From: Chloroflexota bacterium | GTDB lineage: Bacteria > Chloroflexota > Chloroflexia > QHBQ01 > JADMIH01 | NCBI GenBank assembly: GCA_015478675.1 | Contig: JADMIH010000021.1 | Span: forward strand, 1-35,998 | Length of the DNA: 35,998 nucleotides | Direction: 5' to 3' | Shown: positions 8,445 through 17,026 of the stretch, piece after piece | How the letters are laid out: each line of letters starts with the position of its first letter | Position numbering within the stretch: the stretch's first letter is position 1 | Notes under the pieces: generated by a model | Seen by the model: only the letters and a program-made list of their open reading frames with translations | What the model was told of the DNA's origin: nothing | Databases searched by the model: none | Made by a program: the position numbers and the translations under genes

Positions 8445-9160
8445 TGCTTACCTGTAGCTACAAGAGTTTTCTGTATATATCCGGCTCCGGCGCTCCAGTA
8501 GTGAAGATCTGCGGCGTCATGCAGCCTGAGCAAGCTCTTTGCGCCGCCGCAGCCGGGGCAGATATGATCGGCTTGGTCTTCGCACACAGCCGTAGACAGC
8601 TTTCTGTTGAGCAGGCTGTGGCTGTTCGCTCTGCCCTTGACGGCCTGGCAGGAAGGCCGGTGGTGGTTGGCGTCTTCGTCAACGAGACACAGGACCGGAT
8701 AGATGATATTGCGCGCCGTGTAAGGCTGGATGCGATACAGCTAAGTGGCGATGAGACCCCTGAAGAAGTTGCGGCTTGCACCCGGTTCTATCCTGTTATC
8801 AAAGCGCTTCGCTTCTTGCCCGGCTCTAACTCAGAAGAGGCGATCTCTGTGCTGGCAAGCTACAGAGCCATAGCGCCAACAGATAGGCTGAAGCTATTAG
8901 TAGACACTCACCACCCTGGCGTATATGGCGGCACAGGGGAGACCTCTGATTGGGCCTTAGCCGCAAAGCTGGCTGCTCGTGAAGAGCTAATAGTCGCCGG
9001 CGGCCTCAACCCTGGCAATATCACCGAAGCGATAGCGATGGTAGCACCCTGGGGCGTAGACGTGAGCAGTGGTGTAGAGAGCGCCGGGGTGAAAGACCCC
9101 ACGCTAATCCGCTCTTTCATCAAAGCGGTCCACCCTGGCGATAATAGCAATTGGATATAA
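8444..9160 (+). CDS. trpF: Phosphoribosylanthranilate isomerase
   Basis: A 238-aa TIM-barrel enzyme isomerising PRA to CdRP. Visible: VVKICGV (strand 1 with catalytic Cys), ADMIGLVFAHSRRQLS, DAIQLSGDETPE, LLVDTHHPGVYGGTGETSDW (catalytic Asp and phosphate loop GGTG), IVAGGLNPGNI, and GVDVSSGVES. The segment that in most TrpF reads F-x-P-x-S-P-R is here FAHSRRQLS, so it is a divergent member. ATG 8444 forms a TGATG overlap with trpC. The N-terminus is about 20 residues longer than usual before KICG. Confidence 0.92.
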   Translation: MLTCSYKSFLYISGSGAPVVKICGVMQPEQALCAAAAGADMIGLVFAHSRRQLSVEQAVAVRSALDGLAGRPVVVGVFVNETQDRIDDIARRVRLDAIQLSGDETPEEVAACTRFYPVIKALRFLPGSNSEEAISVLASYRAIAPTDRLKLLVDTHHPGVYGGTGETSDWALAAKLAAREELIVAGGLNPGNITEAIAMVAPWGVDVSSGVESAGVKDPTLIRSFIKAVHPGDNSNWI

Positions 9161-9198
9161 CTGTGGTGAGGCTTCACCGTTGAGAAAGGATGAGAGAG

Positions 9199-10452
9199 AT
9201 GGTCGCGATTAGGAAAGCTCCTATAGAGGACGCACAAAGATACAACCTGCCCGACGCGCAAGGGCACTTTGGGCAATTTGGCGGCAAGTACGCGCCGGAA
9301 GTGCTGATGCCTGCTCTTGAGGAGCTTGAGAAGGTTTACGCTGAGTGCAAAGTCGACTCGGCGTTTCAAGCCGAGTTGCGCCACCTTGAGCGTCACTATG
9401 TTGGCCGTCCCACGCCCCTCTACTTCGCGGCGGGCATGACCCGTGAGATGGGCGGCGCGCGTATATACCTCAAGCGTGAAGACCTGGCGCACACCGGCGC
9501 TCACAAGATCAACAATGCCCTGGGGCAGGCGCTGATGGCGCGGCGCATGGGCAAGCCTCGCGTCATAGCCGAAACGGGCGCTGGGCAGCACGGCGTGGCT
9601 ACAGCTACGGTTTGCGCCATGCTGGGGCTTGAATGCGTTGTCTACATGGGCGAGGTAGACATAGAGCGGCAGGCGCTCAACGTCTTTCGAATGAAGCTGC
9701 TCGGCGCGGAGGTGCGCCCTGTCTCCTCAGGGAGCCGTACTCTCAAAGACGCCATCAATGAAGCAGTGCGCGATTGGGTGAGTAATGTCTCCACTACTCA
9801 CTACCTGATCGGCTCGGCTGTGGGTATGCACCCTTACCCGATGATTGTGCGCGACTTCCAGAGCGTGATAGGCCGAGAGGCTCGCCAGCAATCGTTTGAG
9901 CAGACGGATCAGCTCCCGGATTACGTTGTCGCTTGCGTGGGAGGGGGGAGCAACAGCATCGGCATATTCTATCCATTCATAGATGACCTATCTGTGAAGC
10001 TGGTGGGGGTAGAGGCAGCAGGCAGAGGCATAGAAAGTGGCAAGCACGCCTCCACTCTGGTGGCAGGCAGCATAGGCGTGCTGCACGGCTCGCGCTCTTA
10101 TCTCTTACAGGACAAAGGCGGTCAGGTAAGTGAAACGCACAGCATATCGGCGGGCCTTGACTACCCGGGTGTCGGCCCGGAGCACAGCTACCTCAAAGAG
10201 ACGGGACGCGCTGAATACAGAGGCGTTACGGACGCGGAGGCGCTTGAGGGCTTCAAGCTGCTTTGCCGCACCGAAGGCATTATCCCTGCGCTGGAGTCGG
10301 CGCACGCTATCTACTACGCGGGAAAGCTGGCAGCCTCCTTGCCGCCCGACAAGATGGTTGTGGTGAACTTATCAGGCCGAGGAGACAAGGATATGAATAC
10401 AGTAGCCGAGGAGCTCGGTGTGACGCTGAAGGCGGTAGAGGCTTCTCACTGA
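9199..10452 (+). CDS. trpB: Tryptophan synthase beta chain
   Basis: A 417-aa PLP enzyme that condenses indole with serine. [22 protein letters not shown] opens the protein. The PLP lysine is in [15 protein letters not shown] (K103 counted from this start), followed by [14 protein letters not shown] and the phosphate-binding [11 protein letters not shown] prefer ATG 9199 to the in-frame ATG 9190 because GAAAGGA lies 8 nt before 9199 but abuts 9190. TrpB1-type length and motifs. Its stop TGA shares one base with the trpA ATG, as expected for coordinated alpha2beta2 synthesis. Confidence 0.97.
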   Translation: MVAIRKAPIEDAQRYNLPDAQGHFGQFGGKYAPEVLMPALEELEKVYAECKVDSAFQAELRHLERHYVGRPTPLYFAAGMTREMGGARIYLKREDLAHTGAHKINNALGQALMARRMGKPRVIAETGAGQHGVATATVCAMLGLECVVYMGEVDIERQALNVFRMKLLGAEVRPVSSGSRTLKDAINEAVRDWVSNVSTTHYLIGSAVGMHPYPMIVRDFQSVIGREARQQSFEQTDQLPDYVVACVGGGSNSIGIFYPFIDDLSVKLVGVEAAGRGIESGKHASTLVAGSIGVLHGSRSYLLQDKGGQVSETHSISAGLDYPGVGPEHSYLKETGRAEYRGVTDAEALEGFKLLCRTEGIIPALESAHAIYYAGKLAASLPPDKMVVVNLSGRGDKDMNTVAEELGVTLKAVEASH

Positions 10453-11261
10453 TGGGCCGTATAGCATCTGCCTTCAAGCGGCTGGGGAAGGTGAACGAAT
10501 GCGCACTTGTGCCTTACCTGACGGTCGGCTACCCGTCGCTTGCAGTCACCAGGCAGCTAGTGCCCGTGATAGCCAGGCAGGGCGCTGACTTGATAGAGCT
10601 TGGGGTGCCATTCAGCGACCCGATGGCCGACGGGGCAACTGTGCAACGCGCCTCACATGCTGCCCTCGAAAATGGCGTATCGCTCCAGGATTGCTTGAGC
10701 GTGGCAGCCGAAGCCCGGCGGGCCAATGAGGTTCCATTACTCTTTATGAGCTACTACAACCCCATATTCAGGTATGGTGTTGAAAAGCTGGCGGTTGATT
10801 GCGCCTCGTCGGGCGTTGACGGCTTGATCGTGCCTGACCTCCCTCCTGAAGAAGCAGGCGACCTGAAAGCTGCTTGCGAAGCGGCAGGTATAGACCTCAT
10901 CTTCCTGATCGCGCCCACCAGCACAGATGGCCGCATCAAGAAGGTGGCTGAAATGGCAAGCGGCTTTATCTACTGCGTGTCGCTGACTGGCGTAACAGGC
11001 GCTCGTTCTCTCCTTAGCGAAGATGTAGACAGCTTGATTGCCCGCGTGCGCCGCTACAGCCACTTGCCGTTAGTCGTGGGCTTCGGCATAAGCACTCCTG
11101 AGCAAGTGGCCCAGGTAATCAAGTCGGCAGACGGCGCGGTAGTGGGCAGCGCCCTGATCAACCTAATCGAGAGTCTCCCCGAAGATGAAATAATAGGTGG
11201 CGTGGGCGAATATGTGCGCGGCCTGAAAGAGGCTACGGTGAAGCAAGGAGCAGAGGATTAG
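10452..11261 (+). CDS. trpA: Tryptophan synthase alpha chain
   Basis: A 269-aa TIM barrel that cleaves indole-3-glycerol phosphate and channels indole to TrpB. Catalytic Glu is in [11 protein letters not shown] and catalytic Asp in [33 protein letters not shown], and [12 protein letters not shown] are all present. ATG 10452 overlaps the trpB stop. A longer frame extends upstream inside trpB but has no family match. Last gene of the operon; no clear terminator follows. Confidence 0.97.
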   Translation: MGRIASAFKRLGKVNECALVPYLTVGYPSLAVTRQLVPVIARQGADLIELGVPFSDPMADGATVQRASHAALENGVSLQDCLSVAAEARRANEVPLLFMSYYNPIFRYGVEKLAVDCASSGVDGLIVPDLPPEEAGDLKAACEAAGIDLIFLIAPTSTDGRIKKVAEMASGFIYCVSLTGVTGARSLLSEDVDSLIARVRRYSHLPLVVGFGISTPEQVAQVIKSADGAVVGSALINLIESLPEDEIIGGVGEYVRGLKEATVKQGAED

Positions 11262-11274
11262 TAACTGATCCAGA

Positions 11275-11302
11275 TTACTGGCCTTTTCCCCTGTGTTATA
11301 CT
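11275..11302 (+). promoter_or_regulatory. Candidate promoter upstream of the CoA-binding gene
   Basis: TTACTG (11275-11280), 16-nt spacer, TATACT (11297-11302), with TG bases just before the -10. The leader to the start at 11488 would be about 180 nt; I see no other signal in it. Confidence 0.45.
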
Positions 11303-11487
11303 GGGGCATGCCTGATGCGTAAGAAGGCAAGCGCGCGTATGAGATAATGATCTATCCTGGTTCCGAGAGCATCTGTGAGCTAAGGCTCAGGAATCACAGG
11401 AATCAGGTGTACGTAGATCTGCTTCCTTTAACCTCTAACTCGCCGGGCATACCTTGTGCACCACGCACTACGATCCAGGAGGAAGTA

Positions 11488-11919
11488 ATGCGCGCCAAAG
11501 GCGAAAGCTTTACCGACCCTGCTGACATAAATACTATACTCGACATGCATAGCATTGCTGTTGTAGGGTTGTCGTCTGATCCGTGGCGGCCCAGCTATGG
11601 CGTAGCGCGATACTTGCAAAGCCAGGGCTACGAGATCATCCCTGTGAACCCTTCTGAGGGTGAAGTGTTGGGCGTGAAGGCTTATGGCAGCCTCTCAGAG
11701 TTGCCGGAGCCTCCTGATGTAGTGGATGTCTTTCGCCGTCCTGAGTATGTGGACGACATAGTTGACGAGGCGATAAAGGTGGGGGCAAAAGCAATCTGGC
11801 TACAAGATGGCGTAATCAACTACAAGGCGGCTCATCGCGCCCGCGAAGCCGGCCTCATCACAGTGATGAACACCTGCACCTTTAGAGAGCACGCTCGAAG
11901 GCGCAGGCGTAGTACATAG
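11488..11919 (+). CDS. CoA-binding domain protein (YccU-like)
   Basis: A 143-aa single-domain Rossmann-fold protein. Motifs of the CoA-binding family: SIAVVGLSSDPWRPSYGVARYLQ (glycine-rich loop), GYEIIPVNPSEGEVLGVKAYGSLSELPEPPDVVDVFR, AKAIWLQDGVIN, and TVMNTCTFREH near the end. The family resembles the N-terminal domain of acyl-CoA synthetase (NDP-forming) but its single-domain members have no assigned reaction. I chose ATG 11488 because AGGAGGA sits 6 nt upstream; an open frame runs further 5' without support. It follows the trp operon but has its own likely promoter. Confidence 0.88.
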   Translation: MRAKGESFTDPADINTILDMHSIAVVGLSSDPWRPSYGVARYLQSQGYEIIPVNPSEGEVLGVKAYGSLSELPEPPDVVDVFRRPEYVDDIVDEAIKVGAKAIWLQDGVINYKAAHRAREAGLITVMNTCTFREHARRRRRST

Positions 11920-12022
11920 TGCGTGTTGCGTAATGGATTTAGGGTAAAGATATTCTATCGATAATCCCTTGCGTGATACACGTTACGCGTCTCCACTAAC
12001 CTGAAAAAGAGAGCAACAAGAG

Positions 12023-12877
12023 ATGCAAACAGGTGTAATTGGCATCATAGGAGGCTCAGGCTTCTACAATATAGAAGGGATGACCGATCTGCGTGCTGTG
12101 GAGGTAGAGACACCTTTTGGCAAGCCTAGCGACCCTCCTCTGCTTGGCAAGATCGCAGGGCGAGATGTGGCCTTTATCGCTCGACATGGTAAGGGCCACA
12201 GGCTCGATCCTACCCATGTGCCTGCTCGCGCTAACGTCTTCGCCCTCAAGACCCTGGGGGTGACGCACCTCATCTCGATCAGCGCGGTTGGCAGCATGAA
12301 GGAAGAGATCGAGCCGCTACATATGGTAGTGCCAGACCAGCTATACGACCGGACGGTGCTGCGCCCTCGCACCTTCTTCGATGATGGAGTGGTTGTGCAT
12401 GTAGGCATGGCCGACCCCTATTGCCCTCAATTGCGCGCCACCCTTATTGCCTCCGCGACCGAAACAGGGACCACAGTACACTCTGGCGGCACCTATATTT
12501 GCGTAGAAGGGCCACAGTTCTCAACACGCGCCGAGTCGCTTGTTTATCGCAGCTGGGGGATGTCGGTGATCGGCATGACTTCTATGCCCGAAGCCCGCCT
12601 CGCCAGGGAAGCTGAGATCTGCTATTCCACCCTTGCTATGGTGACCGACTATGACACGTGGCACCCGGGCCATGATAACGTTACCGTTGAGTTAGTAGTC
12701 CACAACCTCGGCCTCAACGTGCAGCGCGCCAGAGACGCCATCTCTGCGCTCATTCCGCGCATCGCCAGCAGCCGCCACTGTCACTGCGGAGAGGCCCTTC
12801 AAGGAGCGATAATGACTGCGCCCGATTTTATAACGAAGCGCCGTTTACAGCCGCTGTTGGGCAAATACGTTGATTAG
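12023..12877 (+). CDS. mtnP: S-methyl-5'-thioadenosine phosphorylase
   Basis: A 284-aa trimeric-type nucleoside phosphorylase in methionine salvage: MTA plus phosphate gives adenine and methylthioribose-1-phosphate. Visible: GIIGGSGFY (phosphate loop), FIARHGKGHRLDPTHVPARANV, ISAVGSMKEEI, GGTYICVEGPQFSTRAES, GMTSMPEARLAREAEICYSTLAMVTDYDTWH. The TDYD pair fits adenosine-type specificity rather than guanosine/inosine phosphorylases. Weak ribosome binding site (AAGAG). It ends 14 nt before ftsW, whose promoter lies inside its last codons. Confidence 0.92.
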   Translation: MQTGVIGIIGGSGFYNIEGMTDLRAVEVETPFGKPSDPPLLGKIAGRDVAFIARHGKGHRLDPTHVPARANVFALKTLGVTHLISISAVGSMKEEIEPLHMVVPDQLYDRTVLRPRTFFDDGVVVHVGMADPYCPQLRATLIASATETGTTVHSGGTYICVEGPQFSTRAESLVYRSWGMSVIGMTSMPEARLAREAEICYSTLAMVTDYDTWHPGHDNVTVELVVHNLGLNVQRARDAISALIPRIASSRHCHCGEALQGAIMTAPDFITKRRLQPLLGKYVD

Positions 12878-12885
12878 GCTATACT
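12857..12885 (+). promoter_or_regulatory. Promoter for ftsW, probably giving a leaderless mRNA
   Basis: TTGGGC (12857-12862), 17-nt spacer, TATACT (12880-12885). The expected start site (12891-12893) coincides with the ftsW ATG at 12892, and no ribosome binding site precedes that ATG. Confidence 0.6.
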
Positions 12886-12891
12886 AGATAT

Positions 12892-14328
12892 ATGTGTGCG
12901 AAACCGGCGCCCACTTCTTATAGCGCAACCCCCGCAAGTGTGAAGGCCATGCCACGTGGGGGGTTGGCGCGCCCCACCTTCTGGAACAGGATTCGGGGGC
13001 TGCGCTGGACCGAGTTTCGCCTGCTGCTGATTCCCTCCATACTCAGCATCGTCGGCATGCTGATGGTGATTCTCGTGCCCACCGGCGGGGTGCGCTGGGA
13101 GTGGAAAGACCTCTGGATGAGCTTCCTCTTCATCGGACTACTCTACGGCCTGCACATCTGGCTCAATATCACAAGGCCCCGGGCAGACCAGGCTCTCCTC
13201 CCCATTGTGGCTGTGATCATGGTGCTTGGCCTCGTGATGATAGAGAGGTTAGAGCCTTCGCTTGTCGCCAAAAGCCCCGACTTTGGCGGCATTGCGCGCA
13301 AGCAGGTGATATGGATTACTATCGGGGTGCTAGCTCTCTGGGCAACGCTTGCCTTCGTGCGCGACCTCAATCTCCTCCGGCGCTATAAATACACTTTCGC
13401 CATCATAGGCATAGCTCTGGTGGCGGCGACGCTCGTCTTCGGAAGCGATGCGGGGAGCGGCAGCGGCGTCAAGCTCTGGTTCAACTTCGGCTTCTTTCAG
13501 TTCCAGCCCTCCGAGCTGCTCAAGGTGCTGCTGGTGATCTTCCTGGCAGGCTATCTTGACGACAAGCGCGAGTTGCTTGCTTCCCCCTACAAGGTGGGGC
13601 CGATCAACTTACCACCCCTCCCATATCTCGCTCCTTTACTCCTTTTATGGGCGTTGGCGTTGGTGCTTTTCGTAGTGCAGAAAGACCTGGGGAGTGCGCT
13701 TCTCTTTTTCGGCATTTTCCTCTCCATGTTGTATGCCGCGAGTGGGCGGGCGTTTTACGTTGCCAGCGGGTTAGCGCTTTTCTTCGCCGCCTCCTATATG
13801 CTGAACCTTTTCTTTGCTACGCAGTTCGCCCACATACAGGAGCGTGTTGACATCTGGCTCAATCCCTGGCCGGTAGGCAATAACCAGGGCTACCAGATCG
13901 TGCAGTCGCTTTTTGCTCTCGCCACCGGCGGTGTTATGGGCAGCGGCATTGGCTTCGGCTCGCCTGGGGTGATCCCCGCTGTGCAAACCGACATGGTGAT
14001 CTCGGCTATAGGCGAAGAACTGGGATTGATGGGCACACTGGCGGTAATCGCCCTTTTTATGCTGCTCGTCTACAGGGGGCTGCACATCGCCCTTACCGCT
14101 CACTCCGGTTATGAGCAGCTTCTGGCGGTTGGTTTCACCACGATACTTGGCCTGCAAGCTATCATTATTATAGGCGGGGCGATCAAGATGATACCTCTTA
14201 CAGGTATTACCCTGCCCTTCATCAGCTATGGTGGCTCATCGCTGATTACAAACTTCGTGATTATCGGGCTGCTCCTTCGTATATCGTCGCCTCGCGGTAA
14301 GAGCGGCACGCAACGCCTGGATCGCTAA
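12892..14328 (+). CDS. SEDS peptidoglycan glycosyltransferase, FtsW/RodA/SpoVE family
   Basis: A 478-aa polytopic membrane protein with about ten hydrophobic segments. SEDS proteins polymerise lipid II and work with a class B PBP, which is the next gene. Family signatures: FQFQPSELLKVLLVIFLA, QKDLGSALLFFGIF, RVDIWLNPWPVGNNQGYQI, GSGIGFGSPGVIPAVQTDMV, SAIGEELG, and LPFISYGGSSL. Division (FtsW) versus elongation (RodA) cannot be decided from sequence alone, though PBP pairing outside a dcw cluster fits either. The start is at a predicted transcription start; an alternative ATG at 12949 has GAAGG only 2 nt upstream. The N-terminal 40 residues are a non-membrane extension. Confidence 0.93.
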   Translation: MCAKPAPTSYSATPASVKAMPRGGLARPTFWNRIRGLRWTEFRLLLIPSILSIVGMLMVILVPTGGVRWEWKDLWMSFLFIGLLYGLHIWLNITRPRADQALLPIVAVIMVLGLVMIERLEPSLVAKSPDFGGIARKQVIWITIGVLALWATLAFVRDLNLLRRYKYTFAIIGIALVAATLVFGSDAGSGSGVKLWFNFGFFQFQPSELLKVLLVIFLAGYLDDKRELLASPYKVGPINLPPLPYLAPLLLLWALALVLFVVQKDLGSALLFFGIFLSMLYAASGRAFYVASGLALFFAASYMLNLFFATQFAHIQERVDIWLNPWPVGNNQGYQIVQSLFALATGGVMGSGIGFGSPGVIPAVQTDMVISAIGEELGLMGTLAVIALFMLLVYRGLHIALTAHSGYEQLLAVGFTTILGLQAIIIIGGAIKMIPLTGITLPFISYGGSSLITNFVIIGLLLRISSPRGKSGTQRLDR

Positions 14329-14332
14329 TGAT

Positions 14333-16072
14333 ATGAGAATTGCACTTCGTAATCTCCTGCGCACCCTCTCTCTTCTGGCCGCCGTTGGCATACTGCTTTA
14401 CGGCATGTTGAGCGACGCGGTACCTGCTTCGCCAACCGCCCCGCCGAATGATACTCGCTGGCTCCTTAGTCTGGCCGCGGCTTTTCCTCTCCTGGTGATC
14501 TATGCATGGCTTACGGTCTCAGGCGATCCTCGGCGTGAGAAGCGCACTCCTGACGCCAGGTTCCACCACAATGTGCAGCAGCTTGGCGGCTTCTTGCTGG
14601 TAGGCTTCGGACTGCTCAGTCTTCACCTGTTGCGCGAGCAAGTTGTAGCTGCCGTCTCGATAAAAGATGCCACTGTGGTGACCACTTCGGGCGTGGTAAT
14701 ACAGGACCCCCGCAAAGTGCCCGCCGAGCTACAGGTGCGGCGTGGCACTATTTACGCAGGAGACAAAGTAGTGGCCGCCAGCGAGGTAATCACCCCATCG
14801 CGCTTTGTTAACCGTCTTTACCCCGATCCAAACATCTCTTACCTGGCGGGTTACTACAATCCTACCATTTATGGCTCATCAGGTTTGGAGGCCTCCTTCG
14901 ACCGCTATCTGTCGGGCAACGAAGTGCTCAACCCTCTGACTGAACAGCAGCGCAAGCTCTTGCACCGCCCTGTAGTGGGCAACGACCTCTATCTCACGAT
15001 TGATCCCGCGATGCAGGCGCTGGCGCAAAAGACACTGGGCGAGCGCAAAGGTGCCATAGTGCTGCTCGACGCGCAGAGTGGGGCTATTCTCGCTATGGCG
15101 TCATGGCCGCACATTGACCCCCAGCAGATGTCCTTTAACCCTTACGCAGACGACTGGGGCGCTGAGAACAAGCGGATCATCACCTACTACAATTCTGTGC
15201 TGAACGATCCCAACCGCCCCCTTTTGTTGAGCGCAAGCCAGGGTCTATACCCCCCAGGCTCGACCTTCAAGACGGTCACATCGGGGGCGGCGATTGACAC
15301 CAACACCGCGCAGCCCACCGCCACTTTTACCGATACTAACGGCACCGTCAAGGTAGAAGCAGGCGCTTATCTTCACCGCGATTGTTCTACCTGCCGTCCG
15401 GCGAAGCACGGCCCTACCTTCACGATGGTAGAGGGATACAAGTGGTCGCTGAATGTGGTTTTTGCCGAGCTTTCGATCCGGCTGGGAGCCAACAGGTTGA
15501 TCGAATACGCGCAGCGCTTCGGGCTGGGCACTCGCTACGACATCGGCATACCTGTAGAGATCAGCAGATTAGCCCCCGACCTTGCGGACCTCAACAGCCC
15601 GAACACGCTGGCGGCTACGGGCTACGGCCAGGGCGAAGTCCAGACTACGCCGTTGCAGATGGCCCTGGTGGCGGCTACTGTCGCGCATGGCGGGCAGCTG
15701 CCTGCACCCTACCTTGTGGCTTCGGTGAAAGACAGTGAGACAGGGGATACGGTCTGGCAGTTCCAGCCGCACACAATAAATCAGGTGCTCTCACCTCAAA
15801 GCAACGACACCCTTAAAGGGATGATGGTTGCGTCTGTTCAGTCAGGCTGGGCCAGCGGAGCGGCGATACCTGGCTACGTAGTAGGGGGCAAAACAGGCAC
15901 CGCCGAGACGGGCAAAGGCACCTCTCACTCCTGGTTCATCGGCTGGGCAGGCAAAGACCCCAACCGCCCACAGTATGCTATCAGCGCGTTTGTAGACGAA
16001 GGTGGCGAAGGCACAAGGGTAGCGCTCCCCATGGCCCGCACAGTGCTGTCGGCGGCGTTGGGGAGGAAGTAA
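14333..16072 (+). CDS. Class B penicillin-binding protein (transpeptidase)
   Basis: A 579-aa PBP that cross-links peptidoglycan together with the SEDS partner encoded 4 nt upstream. Active-site motifs: SxxK at S310-K313 (PPGSTFK), SxN at S372-N374 (SLN), KTG at K520-G522 (GGKTGTAE). Three hydrophobic segments at the N-terminus (about 9-28, 43-62, 84-103) instead of the usual one; the transpeptidase domain is outside the cell. The segment LAGYYNPTIYGSSGLEASFDRYLSG matches the PbpA-type N-terminal region. A CxxC pair (C361, C364) lies between the first two active-site motifs and might form a disulfide. No own ribosome binding site is evident, so it is probably coupled to ftsW. Confidence 0.93.
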   Translation: MRIALRNLLRTLSLLAAVGILLYGMLSDAVPASPTAPPNDTRWLLSLAAAFPLLVIYAWLTVSGDPRREKRTPDARFHHNVQQLGGFLLVGFGLLSLHLLREQVVAAVSIKDATVVTTSGVVIQDPRKVPAELQVRRGTIYAGDKVVAASEVITPSRFVNRLYPDPNISYLAGYYNPTIYGSSGLEASFDRYLSGNEVLNPLTEQQRKLLHRPVVGNDLYLTIDPAMQALAQKTLGERKGAIVLLDAQSGAILAMASWPHIDPQQMSFNPYADDWGAENKRIITYYNSVLNDPNRPLLLSASQGLYPPGSTFKTVTSGAAIDTNTAQPTATFTDTNGTVKVEAGAYLHRDCSTCRPAKHGPTFTMVEGYKWSLNVVFAELSIRLGANRLIEYAQRFGLGTRYDIGIPVEISRLAPDLADLNSPNTLAATGYGQGEVQTTPLQMALVAATVAHGGQLPAPYLVASVKDSETGDTVWQFQPHTINQVLSPQSNDTLKGMMVASVQSGWASGAAIPGYVVGGKTGTAETGKGTSHSWFIGWAGKDPNRPQYAISAFVDEGGEGTRVALPMARTVLSAALGRK

Positions 16073-16255
16073 CATGAGCGTCAATCCCTACCCCAGATCA
16101 AAATCAACGGCTCTGAGGCGTTCAGCGAGATCATCTAACAGCGCAGTCAAGGCTTCATAGCGGGCAAAAAGGGCGTGACATCGTATCTCAGGCCTTGCGT
16201 GTTGGTAGACACCAACCCATCAATGTAGCTGGGGTCATGCGGCCTTCAGTAAGCC
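16073..16255. other. Gap between convergent genes; possible coding remnant and weak hairpin
   Basis: On the minus strand an open frame of about 43 codons, without start codon, ends at a TAG near 16088 and reads ...CHALFARYEALTALLDDLAERL...DFDLG; it looks like the tail of a lost gene. A 6-bp stem GTTGGT/ACCAAC (16201-16216) lacks a T-run. Nothing else is seen. Confidence 0.3.
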
Positions 16256-17026
16256 TTACCTGCTCTGCGGCTGGTCTATATCTATCTTGGGGCCGAGGAA
16301 GCGGGGCTGGTCGTTGGTCAGGAAGCGGAAGGCTGTGTTGGCAAGAGCAATATACTCGCGCACTTCATTGCTCACGGTGTGGTAAGGCTGGCGGTCGGCT
16401 ATCACCCCCACAGATTTCACTCCTAGCTGGTTGCAGGTGTAGATAGCCCGCGGCAGGTGAAACTGCTGGGTCACCAATGTAGCTTCGGAGAGGTTGAAGA
16501 CCTCTCGCGCTCGATAGCAGCTATCCCAGGTGCTGAAGCCGGCGTAGTCGAGGACGATGTCGCTGTCGTCAACCCCTAGCTCAACAGCCGTCTTGCGCAT
16601 CGCCTCTACCTCGTTGTGGTCAACTGTGCTGTTGTCGCCCGTCATCAGCAGCTTTTGCACCTTGCCTTTATCATAGAGGTCAGCGGCTGTAGCCACCCGG
16701 TCGTAGAGCATAGGTGACGGCTCGCCATCGCTGTTGAGGCCCGCCCCGAAGACCATCGCCACATGTTGCTGCGGCAATGCCGGGCTATCTACGTTGTAAA
16801 TCAGCTTCTCTGTTTGCGAGTTAACCCATAATTTATACCCGAGGATAGCAAAGCCACCGATGAGTAGTAGCAGAAGAAGTGCAACCGCAGATCGCTTTAG
16901 CACCGTGCCCAGTGTGCTGCGGGCGCGTACCGGCTGGTGGTAAGCCCAACGGCGCGGTCCCAGTTTGCGTGTGGGAGTCACAGGCATGGGGCGGGCCGCT
17001 ATATATTTGTGGTGCGTCTTGCTCAT
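16256..17026 (-). CDS. SanA/YdcF-like DUF218 membrane-anchored protein
   Basis: A 256-aa protein. A basic N-terminus, one transmembrane segment (about 46-66: SAVALLLLLLIGGFAILGYK), then a DUF218 domain: AMVFGAGLNSDGEPSPMLYDRVATAADLY, LLMTGDNSTVDHNEVEAMRKTAVELGV, DYAGFSTWDSCYRAREVF, TLVTQQFHLPRAIYTC. Members such as SanA, ElyC and YdcF act at the cell envelope, possibly in peptidoglycan precursor or carrier-lipid metabolism; the reaction is not established. ATG overlaps the mazG stop in an ATGA, so translation is coupled. Confidence 0.85.
   Translation of the reverse strand: MSKTHHKYIAARPMPVTPTRKLGPRRWAYHQPVRARSTLGTVLKRSAVALLLLLLIGGFAILGYKLWVNSQTEKLIYNVDSPALPQQHVAMVFGAGLNSDGEPSPMLYDRVATAADLYDKGKVQKLLMTGDNSTVDHNEVEAMRKTAVELGVDDSDIVLDYAGFSTWDSCYRAREVFNLSEATLVTQQFHLPRAIYTCNQLGVKSVGVIADRQPYHTVSNEVREYIALANTAFRFLTNDQPRFLGPKIDIDQPQSR

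Noticed and set aside
10263..10451. Longer N-terminus for trpA inside trpB
   Set aside because: The extra residues have no match to TrpA, while ATG 10452 forms a typical TGATG junction.
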